Below, in pieces: positions 8,819-19,180 of a stretch of 64,000 nt of DNA (position 1 is the first letter of the stretch; every line of letters begins with the position of its first letter). The position numbers and the translations under genes were made by a program. The notes under the pieces are model-generated. The model saw nothing but the letters and a program-made list of their open reading frames with translations. It was not told where the DNA came from and made no database searches. Origin of the DNA: DASQYE01 sp035940775 (GTDB lineage: Bacteria > Acidobacteriota > Blastocatellia > Pyrinomonadales > Pyrinomonadaceae); assembly GCA_035940775.1 (NCBI GenBank), contig DASZEN010000033.1:310001-374000 (forward strand), written 5' to 3'.

Positions 8819-10330
8819 CTAATTCGATGAGCTGTCATTATGGCCCCTCCGGTCATCATGAGCAAGCCCGGAGGGAGCATCTTTGCTGGCCTGAGCGCCG
8901 CCTGCGGGAGCAAGGCTCTTCAAAATGCGTTCGCGAAAGGCGCGGGCGCGCGTCTTTATAGCCTCTTCGTCGAGCGTGAGCAGGCGTCGATCACGCATCA
9001 CGACGCGCCCTTCGATAATGACGGAGCGCACATCATCTGCCTTGGTCGCATAGACGAGCTGCGAATAGATATTATAAAGCGGAGTCTGGTTGAGGTCGTC
9101 CAGGTCAACGATGACGAGGTCGGCGCGCTTGCCCGCTTCGATGGAGCCGATCTCGCGCTCCATGTGCAGGGCGCGCGCGCCCCTCACGGTAGCCAGCTCG
9201 AAAGCCTCACGGGCCGAGACAACCTTCGGGTCTCCGCTGACGACCTTGTGCAGCTTGGCCGCCGTGTCCATCTCCTCCCACATGTTCAGATCGTTATTGG
9301 AGGCGGCCCCGTCGGTTCCGAGCCCGAGGGCAAGGTCGGCGGCGAGCATCTGTGGAACGGGCGCGACGCCGGAAGCCAGCTTCATATTCGACTGCGGGTT
9401 ATGGACGACGCCGACGCCGAGACGTTTGAGCACGTCTATCTCTTCGGGGCTCGGGAAAACCATGTGGGCCGCGATGACGCGATTATTTAGAAAGCCTATG
9501 CGCGACAGGTAATCGACGGGCCGCGCCCCCTTGCTCTTGGTAATATCATCGACCTCCCTGCGCGTCTCTGAGATGTGAGTGACAAGCGGCGCGCCCGTCT
9601 TGTCCGAGAGCGCGCGCCACGCTTTGAGGTGCTCTTCCGAAACAGTGTAGGGCGCGTGCGGCGCGATGGCAGCCGTGATGAGCGCGTCCGCTTTCCAGCG
9701 GTTGACGAACTTTTCCGTATAAAGGAGCGCCTGCTCGAACGTCTTGTTATCGGCGACCGGAAAATCTATCACCGTCTCGCCGAGCACGCCGCGCACGCCC
9801 GCGCGCGAGGTTTCCTCAGCGATGGCGTCCTCGAAGTAATACATGTCGCAGTAGGTCGTCGTCCCGCCGCGAATCATCTCGGCGAGCCCGAGCTGCGTTC
9901 CGGCGCGCACGAAATCCTCCGTGACGTTCTTCGCTTCGGCCGGAAAAATATATTTCGTCAGCCATTCGTTCAGGTCAAGATCATCGGCCAGCCCTCGAAA
10001 AAGCGTCATCGGGACGTGCGTATGGCCGTTGATGAGGCCGGGGATAACCAGCCTGCCCGTCACGTCTATGGTTTCGCGGGCGGTGTATTTCGGCTCCACC
10101 TCGGCGCGCGCGCCGACGGCCACAACGCGCCCGCCACGGACGGCAATAGCACCGTCTTCGATAACGCGCCGCGCGCCGTCCATCGTGACAACCGTGCCGC
10201 CGCGCACGAGCAGGTCAACGCGCTCCGGCTCCGGTTGTTGCTGCCCTGGCGTGGCGGCGTGCGGCGTCGGTAATGTTGAGAGGGCTACCATAAGCATCAG
10301 GATTACCAGGGGTCTTGGGCGTTTTGACAT
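8819..10330 (-). CDS. secreted amidohydrolase (TrzA/AtzA/MTA-SAH deaminase family)
   Basis: 503 residues from the ATG at 10330. I chose this start because it yields a signal peptide (PLVILMLMVALSTLPTPHA) and avoids overlap with the preceding gene. The metal-binding motifs are NGHTHVPM, a His in APHAPYT, HISETRRE and LGTDGAASNN, as in the subgroup that deaminates S-adenosylhomocysteine, methylthioadenosine and related nucleosides or triazines. Its position after uridine kinase and cytidine deaminase suits a nucleoside-like substrate. A predicted extracytoplasmic location is unusual for those enzymes, so the substrate remains open. Confidence 0.82.
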   Translation of the reverse strand: MSKRPRPLVILMLMVALSTLPTPHAATPGQQQPEPERVDLLVRGGTVVTMDGARRVIEDGAIAVRGGRVVAVGARAEVEPKYTARETIDVTGRLVIPGLINGHTHVPMTLFRGLADDLDLNEWLTKYIFPAEAKNVTEDFVRAGTQLGLAEMIRGGTTTYCDMYYFEDAIAEETSRAGVRGVLGETVIDFPVADNKTFEQALLYTEKFVNRWKADALITAAIAPHAPYTVSEEHLKAWRALSDKTGAPLVTHISETRREVDDITKSKGARPVDYLSRIGFLNNRVIAAHMVFPSPEEIDVLKRLGVGVVHNPQSNMKLASGVAPVPQMLAADLALGLGTDGAASNNDLNMWEEMDTAAKLHKVVSGDPKVVSAREAFELATVRGARALHMEREIGSIEAGKRADLVIVDLDDLNQTPLYNIYSQLVYATKADDVRSVIIEGRVVMRDRRLLTLDEEAIKTRARAFRERILKSLAPAGGAQASKDAPSGLAHDDRRGHNDSSSN

Positions 10331-10358
10331 TTTTAGTATGAAGACCTTCGTATGTTCT

Positions 10359-10787
10359 CTATTTCGGCCTGCCGGGCAAATAGTAAAAGCGCACGATGAG
10401 GAGACCGGCAAGCGCAGCGACGCTCAGTAAAAGCTCAAGCGCGGTGACGCCGGGAGTGACAATCTTGCGCGCGATGACGAAGATGATGACTTCGATGGCG
10501 GCGCTGGTGCGATGGTAAAGCAGCAGCAGGCCGAGTTCGGCCGCGATGGCGACCAGTAAAATATTCTCTATGATCTGTTGCAGGACTTTGTATTCGTCCG
10601 AGGGCTGTAACAGCTTTGGGAAATCGCGCACCAGTGTATCGAAGGCTCCGATCATGGCGGCAGCGAGGACGAGCAGCGCGAGCACGGAGAGGAATATGTG
10701 AATCGCATTGCCCAGATACCGATTGAAGAGACGCTCCGCCGCCGTCTCTTCCCCGGCCCCTGTAATCTCGCCCTTAGCTTTGCTCAT
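10359..10787 (-). CDS. PsiE-family membrane protein
   Basis: 142 residues with four predicted membrane helices. The segment IIENILLVAIAAELGLLLL followed by EVIIFVIARKIV resembles the phosphate-starvation-inducible PsiE family. No biochemical role is established for this family. It sits between cdd and the amidohydrolase on the same strand with short gaps, so it is probably cotranscribed with them. Confidence 0.7.
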   Translation of the reverse strand: MSKAKGEITGAGEETAAERLFNRYLGNAIHIFLSVLALLVLAAAMIGAFDTLVRDFPKLLQPSDEYKVLQQIIENILLVAIAAELGLLLLYHRTSAAIEVIIFVIARKIVTPGVTALELLLSVAALAGLLIVRFYYLPGRPK

Positions 10788-10796
10788 CTTATAGAC

Positions 10797-11213
10797 TCAT
10801 TCTTCACGGCTGGCTTCCTTTAGAAACCTGACATCGAAGGCTCTGGGCAAGAGGTCGCGCACCTGCATGGTCTCCGTCGCGCCGCGCAGGTTGGCGAGGA
10901 TGACGGTCGCATCGCGGCAGAACTCCCAGATGATCTGGCGACAGGTTCCGCACGGGGGCGTGAGCGCGTCCGTGTCGGCGACGATTGCGAGCCGCTTGAA
11001 ATGGCGCTCGCCTTCGGAGAGCGCTTTCCAGATGGCGACGCGCTCGGCGCAGACGGTCAGGCCGTAGCTGGCGCTCTCTATATTACAGCCGATGTAGACT
11101 TTACCTTCTTCGGTCTCGACCGCTGCGCCGACATGAAAATTCGAGAATGGAGCGACCGATAGCTCCCGCGCCCGACGCGCGTGGGCGATGACCGCTGCTT
11201 CGCGTTCGCTCAC
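10797..11213 (-). CDS. cdd: cytidine deaminase
   Basis: Zinc enzyme converting cytidine or deoxycytidine to the uridine form. The HAE-type motif appears as VCAERVA (cysteine in place of histidine, as in tetrameric cytidine deaminases) and the second zinc site is PPCGTCRQ. The GTG at 11213 gives a four-base GTGA overlap with the udk stop, and GGAG lies a few bases upstream. This is a better start than the in-frame GTG at 11237. The product is 138 residues, typical of the short family. Confidence 0.92.
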   Translation of the reverse strand: MSEREAAVIAHARRARELSVAPFSNFHVGAAVETEEGKVYIGCNIESASYGLTVCAERVAIWKALSEGERHFKRLAIVADTDALTPPCGTCRQIIWEFCRDATVILANLRGATETMQVRDLLPRAFDVRFLKEASREE

Positions 11214-11845
11214 GCCCGCTCTCCAGTCATCGCCCACGTGCTCGACAGGCGCTCGCGAATCTTGCCGCTAATCAGATCAATGCTCACCAGATTATGCCCA
11301 CCTTCAGGAATGATAACGTCCGCATAGCGTTTCGACGGCTCGACAAACTGCATGTGCATCGGCCTGACCGTCTTCAGGTATTGCTCGATTACGGAATCTA
11401 TGGTGCGCCCGCGCTCGGCTATGTCGCGCCGCAGGCGACGGATGAAGCGTATATCGTCGGGCGTGTCCACGAAAACTTTTATGTCCATCTGTTCGAGCAG
11501 GCGCGGATCGACGAAAATCAGTATGCCCTCGATGATGACTATCGAACGCGGCTCGATCAGAACCGTTTCGTTCAGGCGCGTGTGCGTCTTGAAATCGTAG
11601 AGCGGCAGTTCGACGGCGTCTCCGGCCTTGAGCTTTCTGATGTGATGGACGAGCAGATCGTTGTCGAGCGCGTCCGGGTGATCGAAGTTGACGGCCTGAC
11701 GGTAGTCGAGCGGGAGGTCTTTCAGGTTGCGATAATAGGAGTCCTGCTGAATGAAGACCACGTCATCCGCATTGACGGATTCGAGAATCCTGTTGGCTAC
11801 GGTCGTCTTGCCGGAACCTGTCCCGCCGCAAATACCTATAATCAT
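11210..11845 (-). CDS. udk: uridine kinase
   Basis: 211 residues. P-loop GGTGSGKTT at the N-terminus, then QQDSYYRNL and YDFKTHTR, typical of uridine/cytidine kinases, which phosphorylate uridine and cytidine in salvage. Its overlap with cdd couples deamination of cytidine with capture of uridine. The gene is first in a run that continues leftward to about 7553. Confidence 0.95.
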   Translation of the reverse strand: MIIGICGGTGSGKTTVANRILESVNADDVVFIQQDSYYRNLKDLPLDYRQAVNFDHPDALDNDLLVHHIRKLKAGDAVELPLYDFKTHTRLNETVLIEPRSIVIIEGILIFVDPRLLEQMDIKVFVDTPDDIRFIRRLRRDIAERGRTIDSVIEQYLKTVRPMHMQFVEPSKRYADVIIPEGGHNLVSIDLISGKIRERLSSTWAMTGERA

Positions 11846-11910
11846 AAATAGAATTTAACGGTCAGCAATCAGTCGGAACGCCTTTTTTCGGTTTTCACCC
11901 GGAGGGCCGC

Positions 11911-12765
11911 TCACTGGCTGCTGCTCACCAATCTCGGAATCACACGGCGGAGAAGTTCCTTGAACGTCTCGCGCACGCGCGCGCCCGTTTCGACCACCTC
12001 TTCATGGTTGATCGGCTGGTCGGAAACGCCCGCCGCCATGTTCGTGATGCAGGAGAAGCCCAGAATCTTGATCCCCATCTGACGAGCGATGATCGCCTCC
12101 GGAACGGTGCTCATCCCGACGGCATCGGCCCCGAGCGTGCGCAGCATACGAATCTCGGCGGGCGTCTCGTAGCTCGGCCCCGTAAGCGCGCCGTAGATGC
12201 CGCGCCGCAGCTCAAGATTCATCAAGCGCCCTTCCTCGACAGCTATCTCCTGAAAGTCGCGCGCGTAGACCTCAGACATATCCGGAAAGCGCGCCCCGAA
12301 CCGATCATCGTTTTTACCGCGCAGGGGATTGACGCCCATCAGGTTCAGGTGATCGCTGATAATCATCAGCGACCCCTGCTCGAAAGCGACGTTGATGCCC
12401 CCGGCAGCGTTGGTCAGGACGAGGGCTTTGATGCCGAGCAGGCCGAGGACGCGTATGGGAAAGACCACCTCCTCTAATGAATAGCCCTCGTAGTAGTGAA
12501 AGCGTCCCTGCATGGCGGCCGTTGAGATGCCGTCGATTTTTCCCAGCACGAGACGACCCGCGTGGCCTTCGACGGTCGAGCGCGCGAAACCCGGAATCTC
12601 TTCATAAGGGAAGGAGACGGCATCCCCCAGATCGTCGGCGAAAGCGCCGAGCCCGCTGCCGAGCACCAACCCGACGCGCACATCCTCATGCGCGCGCGCG
12701 CGAATCGTGCGCGCTGCATGCGCGGCGCGCTCATATAGAGTCTCTGTGCTCAGTTCTTCAACCAT
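11911..12765 (-). CDS. punA: purine-nucleoside phosphorylase
   Basis: 284 residues, trimeric PNP family for inosine and guanosine. Phosphate and ribose site motifs are GSGLGAFAD, RSTVEGHAGRLVLGK and TNAAGGIN, and SYETPAEIRMLRTLGADAVG completes the signature. It phosphorolyses imported purine nucleosides to base plus ribose-1-phosphate. It directly follows, on the same strand, an ABC importer of the nucleoside class, which supports a salvage role. Confidence 0.95.
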   Translation of the reverse strand: MVEELSTETLYERAAHAARTIRARAHEDVRVGLVLGSGLGAFADDLGDAVSFPYEEIPGFARSTVEGHAGRLVLGKIDGISTAAMQGRFHYYEGYSLEEVVFPIRVLGLLGIKALVLTNAAGGINVAFEQGSLMIISDHLNLMGVNPLRGKNDDRFGARFPDMSEVYARDFQEIAVEEGRLMNLELRRGIYGALTGPSYETPAEIRMLRTLGADAVGMSTVPEAIIARQMGIKILGFSCITNMAAGVSDQPINHEEVVETGARVRETFKELLRRVIPRLVSSSQ

Positions 12766-12835
12766 GATTCAAAAGTTATCCGAGAAAGAGCGCCGACCGA
12801 AACTTTCCGCCGCCGCAGCCTCCGCGCGTGGCGTC

Positions 12836-13894
<1,059 letters not shown>

Positions 13895-13967
13895 AAGCAA
13901 TCCGAAGTGGTCTCTCGATCAAGCCGGTCGCCCGTCAAGCATTGATGACAGGTCGGCCCGTTGATTT

Positions 13968-15086
13968 CTAAACCTTCGATCTCTTGAGCAAAGAGAATCT
14001 GCCGAACGGCCCACGGAATGCCGCTTCGGCCGCGACAAAGAGAATCACTATCGCCTGTAGCACCTGCACAAGGTCTTTCGTCACATGATCGGTGAATGCG
14101 TCTACGAAGATTCCGCCGCGAATCAGGACGCCGAATAAGATGGCCGAGAGCAGAACGCCTACTGGATGATTGCGCCCCAGGAGCGCGACCGCTATCCCCG
14201 TGAAACCGTAACCGGGCGAAAAGCCCTCGTAGTAACGATAACGATACCCGAGTACCTCGTTGATACCGACCATTCCGGCCAGCGCGCCCGAGACCGCCAT
14301 CGCCAGCACGATCTGCCGCCTGACGGAGATTCCGCCATACTCGGCAGCGAGCGGATTGGCGCCCGTCGCGCGTATCTCATAACCCCACTTTGTCCGCCAC
14401 AGGAAAACGTACACGAGCGCGCATGCCACGAGCGCGAGGATGAAAGCGACGTTAAGAGGGATGCGCTCGGGCAGCCCCGGAATGAATCTGCCGAGACGGG
14501 CGATGTGCGCGCTCGCTCCAATCGGAGCGCTTTCCAGGATCGGATCGCCGGGCACTTTGTAGTAATACTGCGTGAAGTAGCTGACCAGGGCGACGGCTAT
14601 GAAGTTCAGCATGATCGTATTGATGACTTCGTGCGAGCCGAACCTGGCTTTCAAAAAACCGGGGATGGCTCCCCATGCGCCACCAGCCAGAATCGCCGCC
14701 AGCATGGCGAGCGGAATAAGAATCAGGCCCGGAAGGGAGGCCCATGAGAAGTTGAGCGGCGTGCCGAACACGTCTACGACGACTCCACCAAACTTGATGC
14801 TCACCCAGGCGGCGGCAAACGCCGCGACGATCAGTTGCCCCTCCGCGCCGATGTTGAGCAGCCCGCAACGGAACGCGACCGCCACGGCCAGCCCCGTAAA
14901 GATCAAAGGCGTCGCATAAAAGAGCGTATAGCCGATTCCGTCGGGCCAGGAGAGGGCGCTGCCGATCAACAGGCGATAGGTCTGTATGGGGTTATCGCCG
15001 ATAAGGAGCACGAAGATGCCGCCGATGATGAAGGCCGCGATAACAGCGACGAGTGGAAAGATTAGTTCGCGTAAGATACCCCTCAT
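13968..15086 (-). CDS. ABC transporter permease, nucleoside-uptake type (NupP/YufP-like)
   Basis: Second permease of the importer, 372 residues from the ATG at 15086 (MRGILRELIF). The frame is open to 15143, but those codons lie inside an intergenic palindrome, so the shorter start is preferred. Family motifs are RCGLLNIGAEGQLIV and IRATGANPLAAEYGGISV, with about ten membrane helices. No good ribosome binding site precedes either start. Confidence 0.86.
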   Translation of the reverse strand: MRGILRELIFPLVAVIAAFIIGGIFVLLIGDNPIQTYRLLIGSALSWPDGIGYTLFYATPLIFTGLAVAVAFRCGLLNIGAEGQLIVAAFAAAWVSIKFGGVVVDVFGTPLNFSWASLPGLILIPLAMLAAILAGGAWGAIPGFLKARFGSHEVINTIMLNFIAVALVSYFTQYYYKVPGDPILESAPIGASAHIARLGRFIPGLPERIPLNVAFILALVACALVYVFLWRTKWGYEIRATGANPLAAEYGGISVRRQIVLAMAVSGALAGMVGINEVLGYRYRYYEGFSPGYGFTGIAVALLGRNHPVGVLLSAILFGVLIRGGIFVDAFTDHVTKDLVQVLQAIVILFVAAEAAFRGPFGRFSLLKRSKV

Positions 15087-15092
15087 AATGAG

Positions 15093-15182
15093 ATGATGAA
15101 GGCGCTCGGCGGTGAATGATGAATTAAAAAAGCTAAAAGCCATTCTCTTTAATTCATCGTTCCGCGTTGCGGCGTTCTTTCA
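15093..15182. repeat. imperfect palindrome overlapping the 3' end of the importer ATPase gene (family D, copy 1)
   Basis: Arms of about 35 bases around position 15135. The left arm contains GAATGATGAATTAAA and the right arm TTTAATTCATCGTTC, with matching GC-rich outer parts. The right arm supplies the last ten or so codons and the stop of the ATPase gene, so the element has been taken into the reading frame. Confidence 0.75.
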
Positions 15183-16690
15183 TGTCCTCCCGTCATCAGT
15201 AGTCCGATCTCTTCGGTGGTCACCTGCTTCGGATCGACGCGGCCCACGATCTCGCCGTCGTGCACGATCAACAGCCGGTCGGCCAGAGCCGTGACCTCTT
15301 CAAGCTCCGCCGAGACCAGGAGCACGGCGCATCCTTCGTCACGAAGGCGGACGAGCTTATTGTGAATGAACTCTATCGCGCCGATATCGACGCCCCGCGT
15401 CGGCTGCGAGACGAGAAGCAGCGCGGGTCGCAGCCCGAACTCGCGCCCGATGATTAGCTTCTGTTGATTGCCGCCGGAGAGCGCGCGGGCGGGCAAGTCC
15501 GGATTGGCTGGGCGCACGTCGAAGTCTTCTATAAGGGTGTGCGCGCGTCTGCGAATCGCCTCCGTGTCCAGAAGAATATTGCCGAAATGGGCGACCGCCG
15601 GACGCCTGTAGTGGACGCCCAGAATAGAGTTTTCCATCAGGTCGAAATCGAGCAGCAGCCCGCGCCTGTGGCGGTCTTCGGGAATGTGGGCGATGCCCAG
15701 TTCCTTGCGCGCGCGCGCGTCCATGCGTGTGATGTCGCGCCCCTGAAATTGGATGAGCCCGGTCAGGTGCGTGGGCGCGACCAGCCCGGCCAGCGCCTCT
15801 ATCAATTCCGTCTGCCCGTTGCCCTCGACACCCGCCACACCGACGATCTCACCAGCGCGCACCTCAAACGATGCTCCGTTCAAACGCGGCGTCCCGTCGC
15901 GCGCCGTCACCGACAGGTCGCGCACGCTCAAGACGGTCTCGCCCGTTTTCGCATCCGGCTTCTCGATGCGCAGCAACACATCGCGCCCGACCATCAGGCG
16001 CGCAAGCTCGGCGGCGTTCGTATTCTTAGTCTGCAACTCTCCGACGACGCGGCCATCGCGCATGATCGTCACTTGGTCGGAGATCGCCAGCACCTCCGAC
16101 AGCTTGTGCGTGATGATGATGATCGTCTTGCCCTGCGCGCGCATTCCGCGCAGGATGGCGAAGAACTCTTCGACCTCCTGCGGCGTCAGGACGGCCGTCG
16201 GCTCATCCAGTATGAGCAGGCGCGCATGACGATAGAGCGCCTTCAGCAGCTCTATGCGCTGTTGTTGCCCGACCGACAGGTGCTCGACCGTGGCGTGCGG
16301 GTCGATCGCCAGCTTGAACTCGTCCGAGAGAGCGCGAATCTGCTCGGCCGCCTGGCCCAAATCGAGCGCGACGCCGGAGCCCGGCTCTGCCCCGAGCACT
16401 ATGTTCTCCGCCACGGTCATCGTCTCGACCAGCATGAAGTGCTGGTGAACCATGCCGACGCCGAGAGCTATGGCATCGTGCGGCGATTGAATCGGCCGCA
16501 CCTCGCCGTCGATCACTATCTCGCCGTCGTCCGCCGTGTAGAACCCGTAAGCGATACGCATCGCGGTCGATTTGCCCGCGCCGTTCTCGCCCACGATGGC
16601 ATGAATCGTCGCGCCCGCGACCTTTATATTCACGCGGTCGTTCGCCAGCACCTCGCCAAAACGCTTGGTTATGTTCCTTAGCTCTAACAT
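15149..16690 (-). CDS. ABC transporter ATPase with two nucleotide-binding domains (NupO/YufO-like)
   Basis: 513 residues, two fused ABC domains. The first has Walker A GENGAGKST, signature LSVGQQQRIE and LILDEPTAVL. The second has the usual degenerate Walker A (GVEGNGQTE) and signature LSGGNQQKLI. This tandem form powers importers of sugars and nucleosides that use BPD_transp_2 permeases. The C-terminal HERTPQRGTMN is encoded by a palindromic repeat arm and is unlikely to be functional. A family A palindrome separates it from the binding-protein gene. Confidence 0.92.
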   Translation of the reverse strand: MLELRNITKRFGEVLANDRVNIKVAGATIHAIVGENGAGKSTAMRIAYGFYTADDGEIVIDGEVRPIQSPHDAIALGVGMVHQHFMLVETMTVAENIVLGAEPGSGVALDLGQAAEQIRALSDEFKLAIDPHATVEHLSVGQQQRIELLKALYRHARLLILDEPTAVLTPQEVEEFFAILRGMRAQGKTIIIITHKLSEVLAISDQVTIMRDGRVVGELQTKNTNAAELARLMVGRDVLLRIEKPDAKTGETVLSVRDLSVTARDGTPRLNGASFEVRAGEIVGVAGVEGNGQTELIEALAGLVAPTHLTGLIQFQGRDITRMDARARKELGIAHIPEDRHRRGLLLDFDLMENSILGVHYRRPAVAHFGNILLDTEAIRRRAHTLIEDFDVRPANPDLPARALSGGNQQKLIIGREFGLRPALLLVSQPTRGVDIGAIEFIHNKLVRLRDEGCAVLLVSAELEEVTALADRLLIVHDGEIVGRVDPKQVTTEEIGLLMTGGHERTPQRGTMN

Positions 16691-16691
16691 A

Positions 16692-16769
16692 GAAGAGGGG
16701 GCCGGGGGACAGGGACAGGGGGTCGGGGGCCAGTGAAGGCTTTTACCGACCCCCGGCCTTTGTCCCTCT
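16692..16769. repeat. intergenic imperfect palindrome, family A (copy 2)
   Basis: Between the binding-protein gene and the ATPase gene. The left part holds GGACAGGGGGTCGGGGGCCA and the right part TTTTACCGACCCCCGGCC, ending in TTTGTCCCTC. It matches copy 1 at 5127-5203 in both arms and in the AGT.AAG/CTTTTACCG centre. Confidence 0.75.
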
Positions 16770-17845
16770 TACTTAGCCATCGCGTCGGTCACTTCGATCT
16801 GGCCGCTGATGATCTTTTGCCGGGCCGCTTCGACCTCCTGGAGCACGTCGGCCGGGAGCAGGTCTCGATTGTATTGATCCATCGCGTAGGCGACGCCGTC
16901 CTTCTCAAGTCCGTAAACGTGTATGCCGCCCTCGAACTTACCGGCGACGACATCCTGCACGATCTGGTAGACGGCGTTATCGACGCGCTTGACCATGCTG
17001 GTGAGCACGAAGCCGGGCTTGACGCCGTTCTGATTTGAATCGACGCCGATGACAAAGTGCGTGGCGCGCCCGTCGCGCTTGCCCGCCTGCTCGACGGCGT
17101 CGAAAGCGCCGAGGCCGGAGTTGCCCGCCGCCGTGAAGAGCACGTCCGCGCCCTTCCCTATCTGCGACAGGGCCAATTCCTTACCGCGCCCCGGATTGTT
17201 CCAGGCCGCGTCGGTCACGCCGACATAATTCTCAATCACGCGGACATTCGGATTGACGGCGCGCGCGCCCTCTTCATAGCCGCGCGCAAACCTGTGTATC
17301 AGAGGGATGTCCATGCCGCCGACGAATCCGACCACGCCCGTACGGGATGTTCTGGCGGCGATCATCCCGACCAGATAAGAGCCCTGATGCTCCTTGAAGA
17401 CGAGCGAGGCGACGTTCGGCAGATTGCTCACGCCGTCGACGATGGCGAAATTGACTTTCGGATAATCTTTAGCCACCATCTCAAGTATCGGCGCTTGAGC
17501 GAAACCGATGCCGATGACCAGATTGTAATTGCGCTCGGCGAAGGCGCGTAGCGCCGGTTCGATTGAGGTCGGGTCGCCCGGCTCGACATCCCTGAGCACT
17601 ATTCCGAGCGACGGCTTATCACAGGGCTTGCCGTCCGGGTGCTTGCCGTTCTCAGCACACTTGACGCCATCGTACGCCGCCGCGTTGAAGGAACGATCAT
17701 CTTTGCCGCCGATGTCGAAGACTATTCCGACACGCACCTTCGATGGATCATCGGCGGCGCTGGTGGGGCGCGGCTGGCAGCCCTGCTGCGCCGAGAGCGC
17801 GAGCGCACAAAGGACTGCGACGAAAGCTGAGATATAGAGCTTCAT
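16769..17845 (-). CDS. BMP-family (basic membrane protein) nucleoside-binding protein
   Basis: 358 residues. A signal sequence (about 1-20) ends at QQGC, a weak lipobox, so the protein may be a lipoprotein with its lipid on Cys23. The family signature is present as VRVGIVFDIGGKDDRSFN, later IGIGFAQAP and GFVGGMDIPLIHRFARGYEEGA. It is the solute-binding component of the importer encoded downstream. Its start overlaps the stop of the phosphorylase gene by four bases (ATGA), which couples capture with breakdown of nucleosides. Confidence 0.9.
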   Translation of the reverse strand: MKLYISAFVAVLCALALSAQQGCQPRPTSAADDPSKVRVGIVFDIGGKDDRSFNAAAYDGVKCAENGKHPDGKPCDKPSLGIVLRDVEPGDPTSIEPALRAFAERNYNLVIGIGFAQAPILEMVAKDYPKVNFAIVDGVSNLPNVASLVFKEHQGSYLVGMIAARTSRTGVVGFVGGMDIPLIHRFARGYEEGARAVNPNVRVIENYVGVTDAAWNNPGRGKELALSQIGKGADVLFTAAGNSGLGAFDAVEQAGKRDGRATHFVIGVDSNQNGVKPGFVLTSMVKRVDNAVYQIVQDVVAGKFEGGIHVYGLEKDGVAYAMDQYNRDLLPADVLQEVEAARQKIISGQIEVTDAMAK

Positions 17846-19164
17846 GCGGTGATTACTTCCTTGACCAGCGTGGGCGCGGCTGCCGGGGGATCATCACCCA
17901 CGACGTAAGCTGCGCGGACGCGGCGCGCGGCGCTCAGTGCCTCATTCCGACGGCGACCGTAGACGAGGCCGAGCGTTTCGCCCGCCCTCACCTCGTCGCC
18001 GAGCTTCGCCCGCCCTAAGAAACCTACTCCCGGATCGACGGCCTCTTCGATGCGTATGCGACCGCCTCCCAGACTATTAACGGCGTATCCGACCTCGGCC
18101 GTATCGATGTGTTTGATGAATCCCGCGCGCGGCGATTCTACCTTAACCTCGTGCAGTGTCAAATCAAAGAGGCGGGCGGGCTCATCGCAAACGCGCGGGT
18201 CGCCGCCCTGCGCTTCGACACAGGCGCGAAATCGCTCGAGCGCCGCGCCCGATTCCAGAGCCCGCCGCACGCGCGCGCGCGCCTCTTCGAGCGAACCGCT
18301 GAGCCGTGCGGCGGCAACCATGTGTGCCGACAACTCTACTGCCAGGTCTTCGACGGGGCGCGCGTGCTCCCCGGCCTCGCCGCGCAGGATGAGCAGGCAT
18401 TCCCGCGTTTCGAGCGCATTGCCGACCGCGCTGCCGAGCGGCTGGTTCATATCCGTAATCAGGGCTTCGGTTCGCACGCCGAAACTCTCGCCGGTCGCGA
18501 CCAGTGCGCGGGCCAATTCCACGGCGCGCTCCCTGGTCTGCATGAAAGCGCCGCTCCCCATCTTAATATCGAGCACGAGCGCGTCGAGTCCGGCCGCCAG
18601 TTTCTTGGACATGATCGAGGCGACGATCAGCGGGATGGCCTCGACCGTCGAGGTCGCGTCTCGCAGCGCGTAGAGCTTACGGTCGGCGGGCGCAATCTCT
18701 TCGGTCTGCCCCATCATGGCGAAGCCGACCTGGCCCAACACCGCGCGAAACTCCGCGAGCGAAAGATTTACGCGGAAACCCGGAATCGCTTCCAGCTTGT
18801 CGAGCGTGCCGCCCGTGTGGCCCAACCCCCGCCCCGAAATCATGGGCACGTAAGCGCCCACGGCCGCAACCAGCGGCGCAATCACGAGCGAGGTCTTATC
18901 GCCGACCCCGCCCGTCGAATGCTTATCGACCTTCGGCCCCGCAATGTCAGAGAAATCCAGCACCCTGCCCGAGTGAAGCATCTCGCTTGTAAGCCATTGC
19001 TGCTCGGAAGAATCCATGCCCTTGAGAAAGATCGCCATCAGGAGCGCCGACGCCTGGTAATCGGCAATCTCCCCGCTCGTGAGCCCACGGACAAAGAACG
19101 CAATCTCCTCTTGTGACAGGCTCGCTCCATCGCGCTTCCTGCGTATGATGTCCTGCGGTCTCAA
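17842..19164 (-). CDS. pyrimidine-nucleoside (thymidine) phosphorylase
   Basis: 440 residues from the TTG at 19164, which gives LRPQDIIRRKRDG and has GAGGGG eight bases upstream. An in-frame start at 19272 would run through the ispF gene and is rejected. The family signature is KHSTGGVGDKTSLVIAP, followed by MISGRGLGHTGGTLDKLEA. It phosphorolyses thymidine, uridine or deoxyuridine. Length and motifs fit deoA/pdp. Exact specificity is not visible. Confidence 0.92.
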   Translation of the reverse strand: MRPQDIIRRKRDGASLSQEEIAFFVRGLTSGEIADYQASALLMAIFLKGMDSSEQQWLTSEMLHSGRVLDFSDIAGPKVDKHSTGGVGDKTSLVIAPLVAAVGAYVPMISGRGLGHTGGTLDKLEAIPGFRVNLSLAEFRAVLGQVGFAMMGQTEEIAPADRKLYALRDATSTVEAIPLIVASIMSKKLAAGLDALVLDIKMGSGAFMQTRERAVELARALVATGESFGVRTEALITDMNQPLGSAVGNALETRECLLILRGEAGEHARPVEDLAVELSAHMVAAARLSGSLEEARARVRRALESGAALERFRACVEAQGGDPRVCDEPARLFDLTLHEVKVESPRAGFIKHIDTAEVGYAVNSLGGGRIRIEEAVDPGVGFLGRAKLGDEVRAGETLGLVYGRRRNEALSAARRVRAAYVVGDDPPAAAPTLVKEVITA

Positions 19165-19180
19165 ACCCCGATTCCCCTCT

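Noticed and set aside
15464..16681. 405-residue plus-strand ORF opposite the importer ATPase
   Set aside because: It is antisense to the ATPase, whose Walker and signature motifs are complete. The ORF has no recognisable domain.
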